Shown piece by piece: positions 1 to 7,900 of a stretch of 40,434 nt of DNA (within the stretch, counting starts at the first letter, position 1; the number at the start of each line of letters is the position of its first letter). The notes beneath the pieces were generated by a model. It was not told where the DNA came from. It searched no databases and saw only the letters and a program-made list of their open reading frames with translations. The translations under genes were made by a program, and so were the position numbers. Origin of the DNA: JBKEDS01 sp047975545 (GTDB taxonomy: Bacteria; Bacteroidota; Bacteroidia; Flavobacteriales; Flavobacteriaceae); contig JBKEDS010000056.1 of NCBI GenBank assembly GCA_047975545.1, positions 1-40,434 on the forward strand. Reading direction: 5' to 3'.

Positions 1-176
1 ATGAGAAGGATGTCATCTAATTTGTGAAGTTTGTTTATATGGCTTCTGGGGTCGTCTATTTGGCTAATAATAGACTTGAATTTGTTTGTTGCTTTCTTGG
101 TGTTTAATTTTTTGATTTTCAGTATAATATACGAATAATCTATTAAAAATACTACTATTGTTTCATTGAATGTCAT
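1..176 (-). CDS. Partial unknown protein (N-terminal 58 residues)
   Basis: An open frame starts with ATG at 176-174 and runs off the left edge of the window without a stop. It begins MTFNETIVVFLIDYSYIILK and continues with a lysine- and asparagine-rich, probably helical stretch. I do not recognise the family. A hydrophobic patch at residues 7-19 is followed by a basic segment, so a membrane-anchored or helical protein is possible. Its codons are more AT-rich than those of the neighbouring genes, which could mean acquired DNA or a chance open frame. An ORF of 58 codons in AT-rich sequence is only modest evidence for a gene. Confidence 0.35.
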   Translation of the reverse strand, partial: MTFNETIVVFLIDYSYIILKIKKLNTKKATNKFKSIISQIDDPRSHINKLHKLDDILL

Positions 177-222
177 TCACTTAATAACTTTTTCCTGCTA
201 TGTTTTTACAATAAAAGTGTGA

Positions 223-441
223 GTTTGCCCTGGGTTTTCAGGTTATATCACATCCGGCTTTTGGCAAGACGCCGTCATGCAATATGTGTGGGTCGATTAC
301 AACCATGCTCCAACCAATAGTGTACGGCTAAACACCTGTTTTGCCATACCCAACACCAATTTGTATAGAGATTTTTGCCTCATTATAAACCAAGACGGCA
401 CAACACAAATTATAGAAACCACCCATAAAAAAACAACATAG
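223..441 (+). pseudogene. Remnant of an unknown protein, start missing
   Basis: This frame is open from just after a TGA at 220-222 to a TAG at 439-441 and has no plausible start codon at its left end. The translated segment contains GYITSGFWQDAVMQYVWVDY and ends TTQIIETTHKKTT. Its codon use (ACC, GCC, GGC) matches the protein-coding genes of this window, whereas the bases before about 230 are AT-rich, so the left part of the gene seems to have been lost. It stops 4 bases before the miaE start, as an upstream operon partner would. The family is not recognised. Together with the broken miaE it suggests a decaying locus. Confidence 0.4.
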
Positions 442-445
442 CACC

Positions 446-1027
446 ATGTTAGGACTAAAACTACCAACCGACCCGCGCTGGGCTAATATTGTTTAAAAAA
501 ATATCGAGGAAATATTAACCGACCACGCCTTTTGCGAGCAAAAAGCAACAAGCACGGCCATATCGTTAATTGTTAGCTTTCCCGAATACACCGAATTGGT
601 ACAGGAAATGGTGGCCTTGGTTAAAGAAGAAATAAGCCATTTTAAACTGGTACACGACATAATAATCGAACGGGGCTGGACACTTGGCAGGGACAGGCGC
701 GACGATTATGTTATCGAGCTTACAAAATTTTTCCCAAAAGGCGGCAGCCGTACCAATCAATTAGTGCATCGCTTACTGTATGCCGCTTTAATAGAAGCAA
801 GAAGTTGCGAACGCTTTAGGCTACTATCGGAAGAATTGGCGGACCAAGAGCTGGCCACTTTTTACCGAAAATTAATGGTAAGCGAAGCCAACCACTATAC
901 CATGTTTTTGGGTTTTGCCCGAAAATATGGCAATAAAAAAGAAGTCGACTCCAAATGGCAAGACCTTCTTGAATACGAAGCCAATATTATGAAAAACCTC
1001 GGCAAAAAGGAAACGGTTCATGGGTAA
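446..1027 (+). pseudogene. miaE: tRNA-(ms2io6A37) hydroxylase MiaE, interrupted by an in-frame TAA
   Basis: MiaE is a non-haem di-iron enzyme that hydroxylates the isopentenyl side chain of ms2i6A37 in tRNA. The frame starts at ATG 446 (MLGLKLPTDPRW...), meets TAA at codon 17 (494-496), and then continues without further damage to 1027. The ferritin-like ligands are visible on this numbering: E31 before the break in the usual count, the E-x-x-H pair around E62/H65, E117, E122, and the E-x-x-H pair E147/H150. The stop sits where homologues are expected to have a charged residue, so a single base change such as GAA to TAA would explain it. Internal initiation at ATG 596 would lose the first 50 residues, including one metal ligand. 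It is either a fresh pseudogene or a sequencing error. Confidence 0.8.
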
Positions 1028-1142
1028 GAAAAAATTATTTTGACTATTTTTTTGAACTGCTAAAAAACAGTCAAAACATCTTTAAACTCATTTTTATTCG
1101 CCAAAAACACAATTGTAGATTAAACCTATTTTCAAACAAAAA

Positions 1143-1170
1143 GCGGTAAATTCCAAATAGAATCTACCGC
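1143..1170 (-). terminator. Rho-independent terminator of the leu operon
   Basis: Read on the minus strand, 11-base arms (GCGGTAGATTC and GAATTTACCGC, one G-U pair) enclose a 6-base loop and are followed by a T-rich run (TTTTTGTTT). It lies 43 bases after the leuB stop, so it closes the leuCDAB transcript. Confidence 0.85.
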
Positions 1171-1212
1171 CTACCGCCCTTTGCCCTTTTATTTTAAATT
1201 AAATTTTCGTTT

Positions 1213-2271
1213 TTAAATATTTTCAGCAATCCAATTACCTACTTCTTTGGTGCCATAGGCTTTTCCGTTGGCGGCCAAATCCTCGGTTACAATGCCTTCG
1301 GCCAGAGCTTTGTTTACGGCATTGCGTATGGCCTTGCCTTCTTCGTGTAAATTAAATGCCATTTCGAACATCATGGCGGCCGATAAAATGGTAGCCATTG
1401 GATTGGCTATGTTTTTGCCCGTTGCCTGTGGGTATGAGCCGTGAATGGGTTCGAACAGTGCTATATCCGACCCCACGGAAGCCGATGGCATTAAGCCCAT
1501 AGACCCCGAAATAACCGAGGCCTCATCGGTTAAAATATCGCCGAATAGGTTTTCGGTAATTAACACATCGTAGCTGTTTGGCCATTGCACCAAACGCATG
1601 GCTACGGCATCTACAAACTCGTAGCTTACCTGTACTTCAGGATAATCCTTTTCCATAGCCTGTACCGTTTCACGCCATAAGCGCGAGGTTTCCAAAACGT
1701 TGGCCTTATCGACACAACATAACTTTTTGTTGCGGGCCATGGCCAGTTCAAATCCTTTTTTGGCCAGTCGTTTTACTTCTTCCCTTGTATAAACACAATT
1801 GTCATAAGCGGTTTCGCCTTGATCCCTCCTGCCCTTTTCACCAAAATAAATACCGCCTGTTAGTTCACGTAAAAACACCAAATCGGTTCCTTCGATACGC
1901 TCTTTTTTTAAGGGCGATTTATCAATTAACGACGGAAATGTAAACGTAGGGCGCACATTGGCGAACAAGCCCAGTTTTTTTCGCATTTTTAGCAAACCCT
2001 GCTCGGGGCGCACGGGCGCTGATGGGTCGTTATCAAATTTCGGATGGCCAATAGCGCCAAACAAAACGGCATCGGCACTGGTACAAACCTCATGCGTACT
2101 ATCAGGGTACGGTTCGCCAACGGCATCAATGGCAGCAGCGCCTGTTAATGCGGGTTTCCAAGCAATGTCGTGCCCAAATTTTTTAGCAACGGCATTGCTT
2201 ACTTTTACGGCTTGTTCTATAACTTCGGGTCCTATGCCGTCGCCGGCCAAAAGGGCTATATTAAATTTCAT
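1213..2271 (-). CDS. leuB: 3-isopropylmalate dehydrogenase LeuB
   Basis: LeuB oxidises and decarboxylates 3-isopropylmalate to 2-ketoisocaproate with NAD+, the last dedicated leucine step, in the cytoplasm. The 352-residue length is normal. Visible features are the nucleotide-binding start (LLAGDGIGPEV, residues 8-18), substrate arginines in the LLKMRKKLGLFANVRP stretch (R97, R107) and R135, the catalytic Tyr142 (GGIYFG) and Lys189 (VDKANVL), and the metal aspartates D221, D245 and D249 in ENLFGDILTDEAS. It is the last gene of leuC-leuD-leuA-leuB, 17 bases after leuA, and is followed by a strong terminator. Nothing in it looks damaged. Confidence 0.97.
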   Translation of the reverse strand: MKFNIALLAGDGIGPEVIEQAVKVSNAVAKKFGHDIAWKPALTGAAAIDAVGEPYPDSTHEVCTSADAVLFGAIGHPKFDNDPSAPVRPEQGLLKMRKKLGLFANVRPTFTFPSLIDKSPLKKERIEGTDLVFLRELTGGIYFGEKGRRDQGETAYDNCVYTREEVKRLAKKGFELAMARNKKLCCVDKANVLETSRLWRETVQAMEKDYPEVQVSYEFVDAVAMRLVQWPNSYDVLITENLFGDILTDEASVISGSMGLMPSASVGSDIALFEPIHGSYPQATGKNIANPMATILSAAMMFEMAFNLHEEGKAIRNAVNKALAEGIVTEDLAANGKAYGTKEVGNWIAENI

Positions 2272-2288
2272 GTTTTGTGTTTTTTATT

Positions 2289-3812
2289 CTAATTGGTAAT
2301 TATGTTCAACATTTTTTCGGTGGCTTTTATGGCAGATACGGTTTGATCCGAATCCAAGCCCCGGGTTTTAAATTCTTTTTTATCGTTTTTCCATGTAATA
2401 ATGGTTTCGCACAAAGCATCGGAATGGCTTCCGGGCGGGATACGTACCGCATAATCGATTAATTCGGGGAGTTCCAAGCCTTTGCTTCGGTACACTTTTT
2501 TAAGGGCGTTCATAAAGGCATCGAACTGGCCATCGCCTTGGGCATTTTCCTCAAACGTTTCACCATTAATGGAAATGGAAATGGTTGTCGAAGGCTTTAA
2601 TCCCTTGGCATGGGTTAGCACGTACGAATTAACCTTGGTATGCTCTTGATACGAATAACTATCAAGAACATCGGATATAATATAGGGCAAATCTTCCTTG
2701 GTTACCATTTCCTTGCGGTCGCCAAGTTCTATAATACGCTGGGTTACTTTTTTTAAATCCTCATCGTTAAGCGAAAGCCCCAACTCCTGCAAGTTTTTTT
2801 GGATATTGGCTTTTCCCGAGGCTTTCCCTAAGGCATATTTACGGGTCCGCCCAAAGCGTTCCGGCATTAAATCGCTAAAATACAGGTTGTTTTTATTGTC
2901 GCCATCGGCGTGTATACCAGCGGTTTGGGTAAACACGTTGGCGCCTATAATAGGTTTGTTGGCGGGAATCATAATGCCCGAAAATGTTTCTACCAGTTTG
3001 CTAACGGTGTAAAGTACTTTTTCGTTAACCGAAATAGCAATATCGGGCATAAAATCGTTAATAACGGCAATGGTACTGGCCATGGGCGCATTTCCGGCAC
3101 GCTCGCCCATACCGTTTATGGTAAGGTGCAGGCCGCTTGCCCCGGCTTTTAAAGCCGACATGACGTTGGACACGCTTAAATCGTAATCGTTATGGGCGTG
3201 GAAATCGAAGTGGGCGTTTGGGTATTTATTACAAATTTCCTTAAGAAATTCGTACGATTCGGCAGGTGTTAAAACCCCCAAGGTATCGGGCAACATAATG
3301 CGCTTGATATTTTGGGTGCTTAAAAATTCTAAAAACTGAAACACATAGTCTTTGGAATTGCGCATGCCGTTGCTCCAATCTTCCAAATAAACATTGGTGG
3401 CAATGCCTTTTGAACTTGCTTCCGAAATAACTCTTTCTATTTCAGAAAAGTGCTGGTCTGGTGTTTTTTTAAGCTGATGGGTTAAATGGTTTAACGAGCC
3501 TTTTGTTAGTAAGTTTTGAACGGTTGCCCCGGCTTCGAGCATCCAATTTATGGACACGCCGTTGTCGACAAACGTTAACACTTCTACCTTATTTAAAAAA
3601 CCGTTTTCCTTAGCCCATTTTGTAATATTTTTTACGGCCTGAAATTCGCCTTCGGAAACCCTTGCCGAAGCAATTTCAATACGGTCCACTTTTAATTCTT
3701 CTAAAAGCAGCTTGGCAATGGTTAGTTTTTCTGAAGCTGAAAACGACACGCCCGATGTTTGCTCGCCATCGCGGAGTGTTGTATCCATTATTTCAATGCG
3801 TTTTGCTGCCAT
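2289..3812 (-). CDS. leuA: 2-isopropylmalate synthase family protein (LeuA, long form with regulatory domain)
   Basis: This enzyme condenses an acyl-CoA with a 2-keto acid. In a leuCDAB operon the expected reaction is acetyl-CoA plus 2-ketoisovalerate to 2-isopropylmalate. The N-terminal TIM barrel shows DTTLRDGEQ (R14, D15), the metal and catalytic motif HAHND (H205, H207, N208) and GMGERAGN (234-241). The C-terminal part from about residue 380 resembles the LeuA dimer/regulatory domain that binds the end product. At 507 residues it belongs to the LeuA/citramalate synthase family, and homologues of this size in Bacteroidota could be CimA. Sequence alone does not settle the substrate, but the operon position favours LeuA. 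The gene lies 3 bases after leuD. Confidence 0.88.
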   Translation of the reverse strand: MAAKRIEIMDTTLRDGEQTSGVSFSASEKLTIAKLLLEELKVDRIEIASARVSEGEFQAVKNITKWAKENGFLNKVEVLTFVDNGVSINWMLEAGATVQNLLTKGSLNHLTHQLKKTPDQHFSEIERVISEASSKGIATNVYLEDWSNGMRNSKDYVFQFLEFLSTQNIKRIMLPDTLGVLTPAESYEFLKEICNKYPNAHFDFHAHNDYDLSVSNVMSALKAGASGLHLTINGMGERAGNAPMASTIAVINDFMPDIAISVNEKVLYTVSKLVETFSGIMIPANKPIIGANVFTQTAGIHADGDNKNNLYFSDLMPERFGRTRKYALGKASGKANIQKNLQELGLSLNDEDLKKVTQRIIELGDRKEMVTKEDLPYIISDVLDSYSYQEHTKVNSYVLTHAKGLKPSTTISISINGETFEENAQGDGQFDAFMNALKKVYRSKGLELPELIDYAVRIPPGSHSDALCETIITWKNDKKEFKTRGLDSDQTVSAIKATEKMLNIITN

Positions 3813-3815
3813 GCC

Positions 3816-4412
3816 TTAAAACGGACGGGATTGGGCGAAAACTTCTATTTCGCTTTTCATATTTTGCAAATAATCAATATCGTCGAAACCGTTTAGCATA
3901 TTGCCTTTTTTGTAACCGTTAATTTCAAAGGTTTCTTTTTTACCGTTGGACGATAAGGTTAAGGTTTGCGTGGGCAAATCGACAATAAGTTCCGTTTCGG
4001 GATTGGCATATACGGCCTCGAATATTTCGTCGAGAAAAGCCGGGCTAATCTGCACGGGCAATACCCCAATGTTTAGGCAGTTATTTTTAAAAATATCGGC
4101 AAAAAAGCTGGATACTACGCAGCGGAAACCGTAATCGTAAACCGCCCAAGCGGCATGCTCCCTTGACGAACCGGAGCCAAAATTTTTGCCGCCTACCAGT
4201 ATTTTGCCACTGTATGTTGGGTTGTTTAGTACAAAATCGGTTTTAGGCGTATTGTCGGCATTGTATCGCCAATCGCGAAATAGGTTATCGCCAAAGCCTT
4301 CGCGCTTGGTGGCCTTTAAAAACCGTGCCGGAATAATTTGGTCGGTATCGACGTTTTCTATGGGCAAGGGTACCGCAGTACTTGTTAAGGTTGTAAATTT
4401 ATCGTATGCCAT
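3816..4412 (-). CDS. leuD: 3-isopropylmalate dehydratase small subunit LeuD
   Basis: LeuD is the swivelling small subunit that, with LeuC, isomerises 2-isopropylmalate to 3-isopropylmalate. The 198-residue protein shows the family signatures: VDTDQIIPARFLK near the N-terminus and KNFGSGSSREHAAWA, which carries the conserved serine and arginine that contact the substrate. It follows leuC with a 73-base gap containing a short dispersed palindrome (4439-4461), and is nearly fused to leuA. The product is cytoplasmic and is expected to pair with the adjacent LeuC. Confidence 0.96.
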   Translation of the reverse strand: MAYDKFTTLTSTAVPLPIENVDTDQIIPARFLKATKREGFGDNLFRDWRYNADNTPKTDFVLNNPTYSGKILVGGKNFGSGSSREHAAWAVYDYGFRCVVSSFFADIFKNNCLNIGVLPVQISPAFLDEIFEAVYANPETELIVDLPTQTLTLSSNGKKETFEINGYKKGNMLNGFDDIDYLQNMKSEIEVFAQSRPF

Positions 4413-4438
4413 GGTTTTAGTTAAGTGTTTTTAGTTGT

Positions 4439-4461
4439 GTGGCTTCGACAGGCTCAGCCAC
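4439..4461. repeat. Short dispersed palindrome, GTGGCT/AGCCAC family
   Basis: Arms GTGGCT and AGCCAC flank an 11-base centre (TCGACAGGCTC). The same unit recurs at 19356-19378 and, in reverse, at 37346-37370. It sits in the spacer between leuC and leuD and could form a hairpin in the mRNA. Confidence 0.7.
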
Positions 4462-4485
4462 CGTCTATAAAAAATATTCTTTATC

Positions 4486-5880
4486 CTATAAAAGCGTTCT
4501 TGGGTCGGTTACCACGCCAGTAACGGCGGCTGCAGCGGCTACTAAGGGGCTTGCCAACAAGGTTCGTGCGCCGGGGCCTTGGCGGCCTTCGAAATTTCGG
4601 TTAGAGGTGCTAACGGCATATTTTCCGGCAGGCACTTTATCGTCGTTCATGGCCAAACAGGCCGAGCAGCCCGGTTCCCTTAGTACAAATCCGGCGGCTT
4701 CAAGAATTTCCAATAGGCCTTCTTCTTTAATCTTAGCTTCAACAATATGCGAGCCGGGTACAAGCCAAGCCGTAACGTGGTCGGCTTTTTTTCGACCTTT
4801 AACTATCGAGGCAAAGGCACGGAAATCTTCAATACGGCCATTGGTACAGCTACCAATAAACACATAATCTATTTTTTTGCCTATCATTTGTTCGTTTTCA
4901 TGGTAGCCCATATATGCCAAGGATTTATCGTAAGTGGCCTTACCGCCTTGGACCGCATTAGCCGATGGAATTTGCTTGGAAATGCCAATGCCCATTCCGG
5001 GATTTGTTCCGTAGGTAATCATAGGCTCGATATCGGCTGCGTTAAAGGTAATTTCCTTATCGAAATTGGCGCCGCTATCGGTTTTTAGGGTTTTCCAATA
5101 ATCCATAGCTTTATCCCAATCGGTCCCTTTCGGGGTAAAAGTCCTGCCTTTAATGTATTCGAAGGTTTTGTCGTCGGGGGCAACCATACCGCCGCGCGCG
5201 CCCATTTCAATAGATAGGTTGCACACGGTCATGCGGCCCTCCATGGTCATGTTTTCAAAAACATCGCCGGCATACTCGACAAAATATCCGGTAGCGCCGG
5301 AGGTTGTTAATTGCGAAATAATATACAGGCCAACATCTTTGGGCGTTACGCCCTTGTTAAGCGTACCGTTAATGCTAATGCGCATTTTTTTTGGTTTTGG
5401 CTGCATGATACATTGCGAGGTTAATACCATTTCGACCTCGGAAGTACCAATACCAAAGGCAATAGCGCCAAACGCCCCATGGGTAGAGGTGTGCGAATCG
5501 CCACAAACAATGGTGGCGCCGGGAAGGGTAATACCGTTTTCGGGCCCTACCACGTGTACAATACCATTATTTTGATGCCCCAAGCCCCAGTGGCTAATGC
5601 CGTATTTTTTGGCGTTGCGTTCCAAGGTTTCCAATTGGTTGGCCGATAACGGGTCCTGCACGGGCAAGTGCTGGTTAATGGTCGGGGTATTATGGTCCGC
5701 AACCGCAAAAGTTCGGTTTGGGTACAGCACGCTTAGCCCTCTGGCCTCCAAGCCCACAAAGGCTACCGGGCTGGTAACCTCGTGTATTAAATGGCGGTCT
5801 ATAAACAGCACATCGGGGCCATCGTTTATACGGCGTACCACATGCGAATCCCATACTTTATCAAACAACGTTTTGCTCAT
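4486..5880 (-). CDS. leuC: 3-isopropylmalate dehydratase large subunit LeuC
   Basis: LeuC is the [4Fe-4S] aconitase-type subunit that isomerises 2-isopropylmalate with LeuD. I start it at ATG 5880 (MSKTLFDKVWDSH), giving 464 residues, the normal length. A longer in-frame start at 5988 would add 36 unusual residues and would lie upstream of the predicted promoter. Cluster cysteines are visible as C345 (GSCTNGR) and C405/C408 (PGCSACLAMN). The substrate-side motif CGDSHTSTHGAFG is present. It is the first gene of the leucine operon. I looked for a leucine-rich leader peptide upstream and found none. Confidence 0.95.
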   Translation of the reverse strand: MSKTLFDKVWDSHVVRRINDGPDVLFIDRHLIHEVTSPVAFVGLEARGLSVLYPNRTFAVADHNTPTINQHLPVQDPLSANQLETLERNAKKYGISHWGLGHQNNGIVHVVGPENGITLPGATIVCGDSHTSTHGAFGAIAFGIGTSEVEMVLTSQCIMQPKPKKMRISINGTLNKGVTPKDVGLYIISQLTTSGATGYFVEYAGDVFENMTMEGRMTVCNLSIEMGARGGMVAPDDKTFEYIKGRTFTPKGTDWDKAMDYWKTLKTDSGANFDKEITFNAADIEPMITYGTNPGMGIGISKQIPSANAVQGGKATYDKSLAYMGYHENEQMIGKKIDYVFIGSCTNGRIEDFRAFASIVKGRKKADHVTAWLVPGSHIVEAKIKEEGLLEILEAAGFVLREPGCSACLAMNDDKVPAGKYAVSTSNRNFEGRQGPGARTLLASPLVAAAAAVTGVVTDPRTLL

Positions 5881-5954
5881 AATTCTATCTCTATTGTTTT
5901 TAATCTTTTTAAACTTAAATCTTTCAGATTTTATATTGAAACGGGTATAGCCCA

Positions 5955-5985
5955 CAAATTTAGGGATTTTTGCCTTTTCAATCAA
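5955..5985 (-). promoter_or_regulatory. Predicted promoter of leuCDAB
   Basis: On the minus strand TTG (5985-5983), a 20-base spacer and TAAATTTG (5962-5955) match the Bacteroidota -33/-7 consensus (TTG, TAnnTTTG). Transcription would start near 5948, leaving about 68 bases of leader before leuC. The rest of 5881-6199 shows nothing else recognised. Confidence 0.55.
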
Positions 5986-6199
5986 CATTTGGTAAGTTTA
6001 AGGTTTTATTTCGGCCTACTTTTATAAAATTGTTAATCTTCACTTAAAAAATCGATTAATATTTTAAAGGAAAGTTTAAAATGGTTGAAAGAACTCATTT
6101 TATCTTTCAGCCTACTTGTTAATAACCCCGTTAACAACTATAATGCCCCACAAGGTTTCAAACTTCAATATTCAATAATTTTATTGAAACATTTTAATT

Positions 6200-6613
6200 A
6201 TGAATTTGCGACAAATTACCCTAAAAGCCATTCGCCCCGAGGTTGCCGATTGGACCATAACAGATGTTACGAGCCAAGACGAACAGTTCCAAAATTTGGT
6301 GCTTCGCCCCGTAATTGCGGTACAAAGCGATTTGTTTGTCGAAGTGTTTAAAAATTATGCCACCAAGCACAAATCGGTTTTTTACGATTTGCCTTTGGAA
6401 AAACGCATCGATTACATCGAAAACGCCATTATTAAGGACATGAAATTTAGAAACTCGCTAAAAGGCATGGTAATTGGCCTATTTACGGTCGAGGAATATT
6501 TGGTTTATATTAAAAACTCGTCGGCCCTGAACAAACGTATGATGCACTTGGTGAAAGAAGACTTAATAAACAACATGCAACTGTTTAACGCCCCGATACT
6601 TAAAGCTATTTAA
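6200..6613 (+). CDS. Conserved Bacteroidota protein of unknown function (often labelled glyoxalase)
   Basis: This 137-residue protein belongs to a small family common in Flavobacteriia. Homologues are frequently annotated as glyoxalase, but no vicinal-oxygen-chelate metal motif is visible, so I do not assign that activity. The recognisable core is LRPVIAVQSDLFVEVFKNY, a YIENAI-x-KDMKFRN segment and SSALNKRMM near the C-terminus. It is predicted soluble and mainly helical, with no signal peptide. Its TAA overlaps the ATG of the next gene by one base, so the two are probably co-translated. It is divergent from the leucine operon. Confidence 0.75.
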   Translation: MNLRQITLKAIRPEVADWTITDVTSQDEQFQNLVLRPVIAVQSDLFVEVFKNYATKHKSVFYDLPLEKRIDYIENAIIKDMKFRNSLKGMVIGLFTVEEYLVYIKNSSALNKRMMHLVKEDLINNMQLFNAPILKAI

Positions 6614-7059
6614 TGACCACAAAACAACAACTTTTACAGGAGTGCCACGCCCGTGTGGATAAACGCATAAACGACTATAAAGAGGAAATTAACCTTTTAA
6701 AAGAAGCCATTGCCGATAACGACAAGGTAGATTCGGAAAGCGAGGACGGCAGTGGTAGCAAACTCCTTGACGACCTTGAAAAAAACATAGCCTACCTAAA
6801 CGATGCCCAAAACATGAAGGAGCAGTTAAAACTGGTAAAAACCAATATTTTATCGGATAATGTTGTGCTGGGAAGTGCCGTAAAAACCAACATTATGAAC
6901 TTTTATATAGCCGTAAGTTCGGGAAAAATAGAGTTGGAAACCGAAACCTACTATGCCATTTCGTTAAGTTCGCCCATTGGGCAATTGCTTAAAAACAAAA
7001 CCGCAAAGGATAGTTTTACCTTTAACAACAACCATTACGTTATTAATGAAATTATATAA
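6613..7059 (+). CDS. Small protein with GreA/GreB C-terminal-like domain
   Basis: The protein has 148 residues: a charged, likely helical N-terminal half (about residues 1-75) and a C-terminal domain ending with ISLSSPIGQLLKNK and a final FTFNNNHYVINEI strand. That tail resembles the FKBP-like C-terminal domain of transcript cleavage factors GreA and GreB (SPIG...L..K...D...). Homologues in Flavobacteriia are often mislabelled 3-oxoacyl-ACP synthase, but nothing like a thiolase fold fits in this length. A role in transcription through RNA polymerase secondary-channel binding is only an inference. It overlaps the upstream gene by one base and the convergent DUF2461 gene by 8 bases at the 3' end. 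Confidence 0.7.
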   Translation: MTTKQQLLQECHARVDKRINDYKEEINLLKEAIADNDKVDSESEDGSGSKLLDDLEKNIAYLNDAQNMKEQLKLVKTNILSDNVVLGSAVKTNIMNFYIAVSSGKIELETETYYAISLSSPIGQLLKNKTAKDSFTFNNNHYVINEII

Positions 7060-7732
7060 GCGAAACACCGTTTAAATCGGTTGTAAGCACATCGCTCATA
7101 TAGTTAAAATATGGGCGGATGGCTTTAAAAGCCTCGTCTATATTGGTAATAAAATCGGGTGCAAGCACTTCTTTATCGGTATACTTTTTTATAAAAAGGT
7201 ATTGCTTTTTCCGTATTAAATCTATGGCGGGGTGTTCTTTATCAAAACCTTTTGGGGCGGTTTTAAGTTCATCGCCCTCCAAATTGCCCCAATTGGATTT
7301 TAAAGTTTCCAGGTTTAAAATATCCCGCATTTCGGTAGCGTCAATTTCAAATTCCTTGCGTATGCGGTGTAAATCTTCTTTATTGGGTTCCCAAAATCCA
7401 GTGGCTATAAAACTTTGGTCGTTAGGCTGCAAATGCACATAATACCCACCGCGCAATTTAGGCTTTACCCTGTGGAACGAACAGCCAAAATTGGTTTTAT
7501 AGGGCGCTTTGTTTTTTGAAAAACGCACGTCGCGGTAAATTCGGAATACTTTTAAACCATCAACATCGTCGTGCTTTGTAAGGTTGTCCTTTACGGCACT
7601 AAAAAATAATTTAACTTCTTTTTCGACCGTTTTAAACTGCTTTTTGTTGTCGTTAAACCAGTCGCGGTTGTTGTTTTGTTCTAAATTTTTTAAGAAGTTT
7701 AAAATTGAAGGTGATACCGATATGTTTGCCAT
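7052..7732 (-). CDS. DUF2461 (TIGR02453) family protein
   Basis: This 226-residue protein matches the DUF2461 family by its N-terminal LNFLKNLEQNNNRDWF and the central block VFRIYRDVRFSKNKAPYKTN, followed by GGYYVHLQP. The biochemical function of the family is unknown. The protein looks soluble and cytoplasmic, without signal peptide or membrane segment. Its 3' end overlaps the convergent gene ending at 7059. The region before its start carries a pure 7-bp tandem repeat (7774-7857) only 41 bases upstream, where promoter elements would be expected, so expression may vary with repeat number. Confidence 0.88.
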   Translation of the reverse strand: MANISVSPSILNFLKNLEQNNNRDWFNDNKKQFKTVEKEVKLFFSAVKDNLTKHDDVDGLKVFRIYRDVRFSKNKAPYKTNFGCSFHRVKPKLRGGYYVHLQPNDQSFIATGFWEPNKEDLHRIRKEFEIDATEMRDILNLETLKSNWGNLEGDELKTAPKGFDKEHPAIDLIRKKQYLFIKKYTDKEVLAPDFITNIDEAFKAIRPYFNYMSDVLTTDLNGVSLI

Positions 7733-7773
7733 GATTATTTTTTTTCGAAATTATGAAAATATTTGAAATTACG

Positions 7774-7857
7774 ATTAACGGTTAACGATTAACGATTAAC
7801 GATTAACGATTAACGATTAACGATTAACGATTAACGATTAACGATTAACGATTAACG
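7774..7857. repeat. Tandem heptanucleotide repeat, 12 copies of ATTAACG
   Basis: Twelve uninterrupted 7-base units cover 84 bases; the second unit reads GTTAACG and the others are identical. The array lies between truA (ends 7901) and the start of the DUF2461 gene (7732). Confidence 0.97.
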
Positions 7858-7900
7858 AAATTAGAATTTTGAACCTTGCCCAACAACGTTAATAGCTTTT

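Noticed and set aside
1038..1076. Terminator after miaE
   Set aside because: TTTTGACT and AGTCAAAA can pair but the loop is over 20 bases and there is no T run directly after it, so support is too weak to list.
5881..6199. Possible leucine leader peptide before leuC
   Set aside because: I read the minus strand and found no short frame rich in leucine codons and no terminator hairpin, only a promoter-like element.
6200..6613. Glyoxalase annotation common for this family
   Set aside because: No metal-binding His/Glu pattern or fold repeat of glyoxalase I is visible, so the name is not supported.
6613..7059. 3-oxoacyl-ACP synthase annotation common for this family
   Set aside because: At 148 residues it has no room for a thiolase fold; the C-terminus resembles GreA/GreB instead.
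7774..7857. Possible CRISPR array
   Set aside because: The units are 7 bases long with no spacers. The 20-bp array at 18074-18153 also has no spacers, so neither is CRISPR.
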